Shown here: one piece after another, positions 56,931 to 64,000 of the stretch
Numbering within the stretch: the stretch's first letter is position 1
How the letters are laid out: each line of letters begins with the position of its first letter
From: Costus lasius
Taxonomy: Eukaryota > Streptophyta > Magnoliopsida > Zingiberales > Costaceae
Direction: 5' to 3'
Assembly: GCA_027563935.2 (NCBI GenBank)
Contig: CM050449.1
Coordinates: 60,764,056-60,828,055 of the forward strand
DNA length: 64,000 nucleotides
Program-made: the position numbers and the translations under genes
Notes under the pieces: generated by a model
Seen by the model: the letters and a program-made list of their open reading frames with translations, nothing else
Told to the model about the DNA's origin: nothing
Database searches by the model: none

Positions 56931-58616
56931 TGTTGGGGTATGCCCTTAAGGCTAATGTTTGAGGCCTTGGGATTGTATCAGTATCATGTTTAAACTCTTT
57001 TGTTTATAAAGGCAATGGTTGTTATTCAGTTTGTTACATTGTCTGCTGCAATAAGTGTGCTTCTGAATAATGTCTCAAAGCTGTTCAGCTAGGCTGACAT
57101 GTACTTTTGTCCTTAGTCGATATATCTTGGTGAACATGAGACAGCCTTGATATGATTGAGACTAATATGTGTTCTAATCTTATAGGATGCTTCGAGCATG
57201 GAATAAGATGTAGACTCATGGGTGCATTGGATGTACTGGACAGACCCTACTAGGATATTCAATTGCTTGTCACAATGTGAATAATCCTTGATTGTAACAA
57301 GTGGCACAGTCCTCTGACTTGAGATCGCTTGTGTTTCTAAATGATGATTGTCATTGTTTTGAGTTAGTTCAATATCATTTGAAACATAATGATTATAGAC
57401 TATCTTGGATAATTTGCTTGAGTCAGGTTAGGGCACTAGTGATAGACAAAGGATTGCCATCTCCTTGATTGGAGTGTGATGTTCAAAAGGGGCCCCCCTA
57501 GATGAGATGATTGAGAAAGTGTATGGCCATACCCAGGTGACTGTGTTCATCTGATCTAATCATGCTCATCATATTGGAGTTACAGGCTTGACACGCTTGT
57601 CCAATAAGAACATCCAGTGGCAAAGGAATCATGTATGCCTTGTGAGTTTGATTCACACTTGTGCTGTGATTTGGGTGTAGTCTTGGAAGACTCTTTCCTT
57701 TATATCGGGAGACAGTGATGTGTTGCTAGATACCCCTCACTGATCGTGATAACGTAAGTTATCGTTACCGACATTTAAAGGAAACCCTCAGGGTCGCACA
57801 ATTTGATGATATGGCTTACTTAAGTCAGATCGTGTGGACTGAATTGTTTGGGTTCAGTTTAAATGGATTTAATATCTGATTGTGAGTGAGATCTGGTCTG
57901 ATCATGTTTGATTGATTAGGGCTTGAGATCGGTAAGCTTCGATCGAGAGAATGGATGCTAGATCCCTCAGATCAGAAGCATCAAGAAGTGAGCGGTCAGA
58001 TCTTAAGCCTTAGGGGTTTATTATGATCTGGACTAGTTGCTTGGTTTATTTGGTTATTGAACCAAATCAATTTGAACCAGCTCATTGAATGAGCGTATGG
58101 TTCAATTAAAGAGGCAATTGCGATTGGGGTAATGCATGGTCGCAAGTGGAGATGGTGTTTGCTATTTTTAGATAGCATGTCACATTCGTGACCACCTCTC
58201 ACGTTGGCTCTCACGACGCTAATCTCTCTCGCCTCTTGCCCCCTTTCCTCTGGTCTCTTGACACTCGTGTGGTGAAGAGGTTGACGAAAAGAAGAGGAAA
58301 AGAAATCGCCAAGCAGAGAAGCTCTTCATCGTTTCCATTCGACAAAGAACGCTTTGGGACCTTGCTAGCACAAGGAACGCCAAAGGGAGTAGGCGACATC
58401 AATTGTGTGCGTCGCTTTGGAGAAGATCTCTTTTGGTCTTTGATTCCAAGACACCATCCAAGTGATGACAATGGTGAGAATTTTCTTATCTATTCAAGTT
58501 TTCGATAGTTGATCATATAATGCATGCTATTCGATCCTAAGGAAACCCTAGATTCCGCCTATGCCATTTTATCCTTGCGCATGCTTTAGGGTTTCGCCCC
58601 CCAGTGGGAACCTTCA
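56931..58616 (+). repeat. E 5' LTR
   Basis: 1,686 bp from TGTTGGGG to ACCTTCA. The end hairpin is reduced to CCCCAGTGGG. It is clearly related to the A2, C and D LTRs, with many single differences. Confidence 0.92.
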
Positions 58617-60440
58617 ATTGGTATCAGAGCCAGGTTGAATGCATGATTTATATGATTGCTACATGTTTTGTGATCCATGTTTCAAATGTTTAGATCTAGG
58701 GTTATCAACATGCGAAAATACATGTTAACTTGTTTCATGCCGAAACTTGTTTTTGTTTGTTTTGCTTGTTGGCGCATCTTAGGTTTTATCAAAAATCTGT
58801 ATCACTTGCGCAACCTTCACTAGATCTAAGGCCTTACTTTAAACCCTTAGACGGGTTATTAGGGTTGAAGTCATCCTCTAGGTTAGATCCAACCAGTCTG
58901 ATCAGACTATCTGACAGCCTAGATGGGTTGACCAGATAGCACCTGTGCGCAAGCACGTGGTGGCTATAGGTCGACTGCGGACAGGCGTGTAGCGATGTCT
59001 GATTGAGACAACCTATGAACGCACATGAGTTAGGCCCGGGGTCACACCCGCTTGCCAGACCTCATTGTGGTCGTTCAGCCCATGGCGCATGCATAGTTGA
59101 CCACTGGGTCGACTCAAGTCAGTTAGGACTTGGTGCATGTAAGGGCAGTGGATCTGACTAGGACTGATGAGTGGATCCCTAGTAATGGACCGTTGTAAGG
59201 TAGTAGGGCGTATAAGGAAATTAAAATTGATGCCAATGGGGTTTTTCAAAAAAAAAATTTAATTTCTTGATTGGATCACATGATGATTGATGCCATTTGC
59301 TTGTTTATTTAATCTTATGTGGGCTGCCCGTGTTTAATGTGTGCTGTGCTGGGGCCTGCGTGCCTGGTTAATTTTGTAAATTATTTTTATATTGTGATCT
59401 GCTCATCACATTGCATTTAATTTATAAAATGTAATTGACCTGCGAGTCAATCTTGTCTAGATAGATTAATTTGTAAATTAGTCAGACAAGAGCACAGAGC
59501 ACACTTGGCAGAGGCGCATGCAGCAGTGGCTTGACCAGACAGGAGGTCCAGGGTTCGACTCTGGGACCTGGCGCATGTACCTGGTGGGCGCACCTAAGCT
59601 GCAGATGGCGCTTGGGCCCTTGTATGGGCTAAATGAGCAGCTAAAGCCCCATGAAGAAAAGCAAGTGAAGACTTAAGTTAATTAAGGTCTTACTTAGGTT
59701 TCATGGGCGTTTACCGCATAAGATCCATGCTTTCTTTTATTGTCTAATAATTAGAATTGCATGATTTATTTATCTTCTGCTACCACCATAGGAATTGCAT
59801 GATAGTCAAGAAGATAAAAGACCGTTAAAATCCAATGCTAAAATATCAAGCTCGAAAGCCTTCTGACGCGAAACCTCACTGTTCTGACTATCGTTGGAGC
59901 CGTGTTGTACCCACTCAGTGGGCACGTCCATCTATCTTCAGACGGTGCGGGATTACACCTGCGTGTTACAGGGAAGGGATTTATCGCTTCTCGTTGCTCA
60001 GCATAGCACGTGGTGGTCCAGGGAGTAGGTCAGGTCAGCTTGACCATGTAGGCTACATACTGAGCATATGTGAGCTATATGGAGGCAGCCATCTGTGGGA
60101 TCAGAGACTGTGTTGTACCAACTCAGTTGGCACAGTCTGCTGGATTGCCCAGATGAAGGGGAATCGCACGGGTTGGCGATTGGCAGGGACTGCCTACCAG
60201 AAATTAGTGCTTGTACTCTCTGTGCATCTTATCTCGCCTGAGCGGGACGCGGAGACCAAGTATGAAATCTAGATCCCATCTCACTAAAAGAGTGTTACTC
60301 TTTCGGACTGTTTTAATGGATTTTTTAGTCAGATAAAATAGTGAGAAAAAGAATCTTTCTTAAGTCCTGGATTGATTCTATACATTGATACTGACCTTGC
60401 TGTTCTTGCATTGTTGTAGATTCCTGCAGCAACGAACACC
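58617..60440 (+). other. E primer-binding site and leader
   Basis: TGGTATCAGAGC starts at 58619. The TTCGA hairpin is at 59545-59568 and the two palindromes at 59907-59925 and 60115-60133. No gene is supported. Confidence 0.85.
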
Positions 60441-63400
60441 ATGAACTTCAATGTGCGATCCCTACTGGAAAGGGAGAAGTTTGCTGGGCCAAACTTCTCA
60501 GACTGGTACGGACACCTTAAGATTGTTCTTAAGGCAGAGAGGAAACTGTATGTCCTCGAGACGGCGATACCGCCTCAACCCGCTCCGAACGCCGGAAGGG
60601 CGGTTCGGGAAGCCTATGAAAAGCATGTCAACGATAGCATTGATGTCGCTTGCCTGATGCTAGCGTCTATGACGCCACCGCTGCAGCGTCAGCATGAGGA
60701 TATGTCTGCTATAGAAATTATAGCAAACCTCAAGATGTTGTATGCTGCACAGGCGAGGACTGAGCGCTATAACTTGACCAAGCTGTTCTTTCAGAGCAAA
60801 CTGGCTGAAGGGAGTCCAGTGGGAGCTCACGTGCTCAAGATGATTGGGCACAAGGAGGCTCTAGAGAAACTGGGACATACCATCAATCAGGAGCTTGCTG
60901 TAGATATTATTCTGCAGTCTCTACCGCCCTCTTTCGATGCGTTCATCATTAACTTTAATATGAACAAAATCGACTGTACTCCGACAGAATTGCTGAATAT
61001 GCTCTTGACTACTGAGGAGACTCTGAAGGGAAAGCCTTCAACCTCTGTCTTAATGGTTCCTTCTAGGAACAAGAAGAAGGGGAAGAAGGGCAAAGCCCCA
61101 GTCAAGAACTACAACAAGGCGCTGAAACAAAAGGTTAAGCGGTCGAAGGAGTATAGATGTTTCCACTGTGGCCAGCTGGGTCACTGGAAAAAGGACTGTA
61201 AAGCGCTCCAAGGAGACAAGAAGGGAAGCATCGCTTCTGGCTCAGGTATTTATGTGACTGAGGTCATGTTTTCTTCTTCTATTTCATGGGTGTTAGACAC
61301 TACATGTGGAGTTCACATTTGTTCAAATGTACAGGAACTCAAGAGAAGAAGACAGGTGGGACAGCATGAGGTGGACCTACGAGTTGGAAACGGGGCACGG
61401 GTTGCTGCTGTTGCTGTAGGAGAATATTACATCTCATTACCATCTGGACTTGTATTAGAATTAAACAATTGTTATTTTGTTCCTAGCATTACCAAGAATA
61501 TTATCTATATTCCTGCTCTTGTCAGGAAAGGGTTTTCCTTTGAATGTAATATTTCAAAGTGTGTTTTATCTTTAGATAATATTGTTTATGCTACTGGATC
61601 AATTAGCAATGGGTTATTCATGTTGGACATGGAATGTTCTATACAAAACATTGATAATAAGAAAGCCAAGTATGCTGATGACAGCACCTTGCTATGGCAT
61701 AGTCGTTTAGGCCATATTAACAAGAAGCGCATTAAGCGGTTGCATGATCATGGACTGCTGGGATCATTCTCCTATGAGGAGATTGATACATGCAAAGCTT
61801 GTTTAATAGGCAAAATGACGAAGTCTCCTTTTCCTAATAAAGGTCAAAGGGCTTCAGCTTTACTTGACCTTATACACAGTGATGTGTGTGGGCCATTTAG
61901 TAAACATGCCAGAGGTGGCTATCAATACTTCATTACCTTTACTGATGATTTCAGTAGATATGGGTATGTCTATTTAATGAGACATAAAAGTGAATCTTTT
62001 GACAAGTTCAAAGAGTTCAAGAATGAAGTACAAAATCAGCTGGGCCGAAATATCAAGGCACTTCGTTCTGATCGAGGTGGAGAATACCTAAGTCGAGAGT
62101 TTACTGACTATCTAAAGGATTGTGGGATTATCTCACAGCTCACTCCGCCAGGAACACCGCAATGGAATGGTGTATCCGAAAGGAGGAACAGAACCTTACT
62201 AGATATGGTTCGTTCTATGATAAGTCAGGCTACTCTACCTTACTCCTTTTGGGGATTTGCACTGGAGACAGCTGCAAAGGTACTAAACCGAGTGCCATCC
62301 AAGGCAGTTTCAAAGACCCCATTTGAATTATGGTATGGGAAACAGCCTAGCTTGACATTTATTAAGATCTGGGGCTGCAAGGCTTATGTCATAAAGCTCG
62401 CCTCTAGGAAACTAGAGAGCAGATCTGACAAATGTATCTTTGTCGGTTACCCTAAGGAAACTAAGGGTTATTTTTTCTACGATCCCAAGGAGAACAAGGT
62501 ATTTGTTGCTCGGACGGCCATTTTTCTTGAGAAGGAGTTTCTTCTGCAAGAGGCCAGTGGGAGAGAAATAAAACTGGATGAGAATCCAGAGGAAGGACAA
62601 AGTAGTCAAGCACAGTTGGATGAGCCTGAGCCGGTAGAACAGGTTACTGAACAATCTGAGGCTCAGATATCACGGGAACCGCGAAGATCGGGAAGGATCC
62701 GTCGACAGCTTGATCGCTATGACGGAGTCTACATCATTGATAATGATGAACCCCTCACTTATGCGGATGCGGTCAGTGGACCGGACTCAGCTAGATGGCT
62801 TGAAGCTATGCGAGCCGAAATAGACTCCATGTCAGATAACCAAGTATGGGATTTGGTTGATCCGCCTCCGGGAGTTATCCCTATAGGCTGTAAATGGATC
62901 TTCAAGAAGAAGATTGGCATGGATGGTAACGTGGTTACCTATAAAGGCAGGCTAGTTGCGAAAGGTTTCAAACAAATCTACGGGATAGATTATGATGAAA
63001 CTTTCTCACCTGTAGCCATGTTTAAGTCTATTCGGATTCTTTTCGCGATAGCAGCATATTATGATTATGAGATCTGGCAGATGGATGTGAAGACTGCTTT
63101 CCTTAATGGGAATTTGCAAGAGGATGTGTATATGACACAACCTGAAGGTTTCACTAATCCATCAGATCGTCATAAAATATGCAAGTTAAAGAAGTCCATT
63201 TATGGACTTAAACAAGCATCAAGAAGCTGGAATATTCGTTTTGATGAATCAATCAGTGAATTTGGTTTCATCAAGAACGAAGATGACCCGTGTGTATATA
63301 AAAGGTTTAGTGGGAGCGTAATTACTTTCCTAGTCCTCTACGTCGATGATATCTTAATCATTGGAAATGATATTCCTGAACTGCATGCTGTTAAGGCATG

Positions 63401-64000
63401 GTTAAGGAAATGTTTCCAGATGAAAGATTTAGGAGAAGCAGCCTATGTATTAGGTGTAAAGATCTACAGGGATAGATCTAAGAGGCTTCTCGGGCTGTGC
63501 CAGAGTACTTACATCGATAAAGTCCTGGAAAGATTCCATTTAGAGAATTCTAAAAGAGGATATCTTCCAGTCAGACATGGTCTGAATCTTTCGAAGAGTC
63601 AGTGTCCACAAACACAGACTGAGAAAGATGAAATGGACAATACGCCTTATGCTTCGGCTATTGGGTCCATTATGTATGCGATGTTGTGTACTCGCCCAGA
63701 CGTCGCTTATGGGTTAAGCGTGACCAGTCGATTCCAAAGTAATCCAGGTCAGGCGCACTGGATTGCAGTCAAGAACATCTTGAAATATCTGCGGAGGACC
63801 AAAGATATGTTCTTGATATATGGTGGTCAGGAAGAACTCAGTATTGAAGGATATACTGACGCTTCGTTCCAGTCTGACCAGGATGATTTCCGATCGCAAT
63901 CAGGCTATGTTTTTAGCTTGAATGGAGGAGCAGTGGTGTGGAAGAGTTTCAAACAGTCTATCGTTGCTGATTCCACAACTGAAGCCAAGTATGTTGCAGC
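60441..64000 (+). CDS. gag-pol: E gag-pol polyprotein, open to the window end (3' partial)
   Basis: ATG at 60441 (MNFNVRSLLEREKF) opens a frame with no stop over at least 1,186 codons, compared with 1,294 in C. It shows gag, zinc knuckle CFHCGQLGHWKKDC, protease VLDTTCG (sisters VLDTACG), integrase zinc domain and core (RSDRGGEY, NGVSERRNR), RT MDVKTAFLNG and YVDDIL (near 63342), and the beginning of RNase H (DASFQSD). At 63987-63989 RNase H reads EAKYVA instead of EAEYVA, a change at the probable catalytic Glu. Other unusual residues are WYGHLK for WFGHLK in gag and IGMDGN for IDMDGN before RT. Whether the last 108 codons are intact cannot be seen. Confidence 0.9.
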   Translation, partial: MNFNVRSLLEREKFAGPNFSDWYGHLKIVLKAERKLYVLETAIPPQPAPNAGRAVREAYEKHVNDSIDVACLMLASMTPPLQRQHEDMSAIEIIANLKMLYAAQARTERYNLTKLFFQSKLAEGSPVGAHVLKMIGHKEALEKLGHTINQELAVDIILQSLPPSFDAFIINFNMNKIDCTPTELLNMLLTTEETLKGKPSTSVLMVPSRNKKKGKKGKAPVKNYNKALKQKVKRSKEYRCFHCGQLGHWKKDCKALQGDKKGSIASGSGIYVTEVMFSSSISWVLDTTCGVHICSNVQELKRRRQVGQHEVDLRVGNGARVAAVAVGEYYISLPSGLVLELNNCYFVPSITKNIIYIPALVRKGFSFECNISKCVLSLDNIVYATGSISNGLFMLDMECSIQNIDNKKAKYADDSTLLWHSRLGHINKKRIKRLHDHGLLGSFSYEEIDTCKACLIGKMTKSPFPNKGQRASALLDLIHSDVCGPFSKHARGGYQYFITFTDDFSRYGYVYLMRHKSESFDKFKEFKNEVQNQLGRNIKALRSDRGGEYLSREFTDYLKDCGIISQLTPPGTPQWNGVSERRNRTLLDMVRSMISQATLPYSFWGFALETAAKVLNRVPSKAVSKTPFELWYGKQPSLTFIKIWGCKAYVIKLASRKLESRSDKCIFVGYPKETKGYFFYDPKENKVFVARTAIFLEKEFLLQEASGREIKLDENPEEGQSSQAQLDEPEPVEQVTEQSEAQISREPRRSGRIRRQLDRYDGVYIIDNDEPLTYADAVSGPDSARWLEAMRAEIDSMSDNQVWDLVDPPPGVIPIGCKWIFKKKIGMDGNVVTYKGRLVAKGFKQIYGIDYDETFSPVAMFKSIRILFAIAAYYDYEIWQMDVKTAFLNGNLQEDVYMTQPEGFTNPSDRHKICKLKKSIYGLKQASRSWNIRFDESISEFGFIKNEDDPCVYKRFSGSVITFLVLYVDDILIIGNDIPELHAVKAWLRKCFQMKDLGEAAYVLGVKIYRDRSKRLLGLCQSTYIDKVLERFHLENSKRGYLPVRHGLNLSKSQCPQTQTEKDEMDNTPYASAIGSIMYAMLCTRPDVAYGLSVTSRFQSNPGQAHWIAVKNILKYLRRTKDMFLIYGGQEELSIEGYTDASFQSDQDDFRSQSGYVFSLNGGAVVWKSFKQSIVADSTTEAKYVA

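Larger units (their letters stand above)
56931..64000 (+). mobile_element. Copia element E (Angela/BARE-like), right end outside the window
   Basis: 5' LTR, primer site, leader and an open polyprotein are present up to the window end. The left TSD is predicted to be GCTAT. The insertion lies 42 bp from the terminus of F. Confidence 0.92.

Noticed and set aside
59545..59568. A tRNA gene at the GGTTCGA motif
   Set aside because: Only a T-arm-like hairpin is present; no acceptor stem, anticodon arm or A box could be drawn.

Overview
This window is retrotransposon-packed DNA from a flowering plant nuclear genome. I see no host gene, RNA gene or CRISPR array. Essentially all of it (apart from about 42 bp at 56889-56930) is LTR retrotransposon from two groups. 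The first is a Ty1/copia family of the Angela/BARE type: about 1.7-kb LTRs starting TGTTGGGGTATGCCC, an initiator-Met tRNA primer site, and one polyprotein of about 1,294 aa. The second is two related Ty3/gypsy families of the Tekay/Del (chromovirus) type, with 2.6-kb and 3.0-kb LTRs starting TGTAA and a CCHC gag plus DD35E integrase polyprotein. Lineage names rest on remembered family features and motif order, not on a search. The species cannot be named from the sequence.

The layout is a deep nest that resolves through 5-bp target-site duplications (TSDs). Copia A1 enters from beyond the left edge and ends at 55157. It was hit three times: by copia A2 (1258-10348, TSD GCAGA), by gypsy G1 (10471-20452, TSD TTATA) and by gypsy G2 (21795-54849, TSD GCCCT). 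G2 contains copia C (25511-43832, TSD GGCCC), and C contains copia D (30545-39662, TSD GTGTG). A1 appears to lie in an older antisense copia LTR (F, 55158-56888). A further copia, E, starts at 56931 and runs off the right edge.

Coding state varies. G1 is full length with an intact 1,537-aa polyprotein and nearly identical LTRs. C had an intact frame that D split. D has LTRs I could not tell apart but carries two frameshifts. A2 has two stop codons. E is open to the window end. A2 and E both carry Lys in place of the probable catalytic Glu of RNase H.

The most unusual object is G2. It has matching TSDs and correct outer termini, but its gag is replaced by inverted LTR copies: LTR(+), LTR(-), LTR(-), pol(+), LTR(+). 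The inverted copies begin at or next to the primer-binding site, which points to an aberrant reverse-transcription product. The result is a natural long inverted repeat of its own promoter-bearing LTR. I also report several short stem-loops whose stems vary in a compensatory way between copies or families. I found no new enzyme system.
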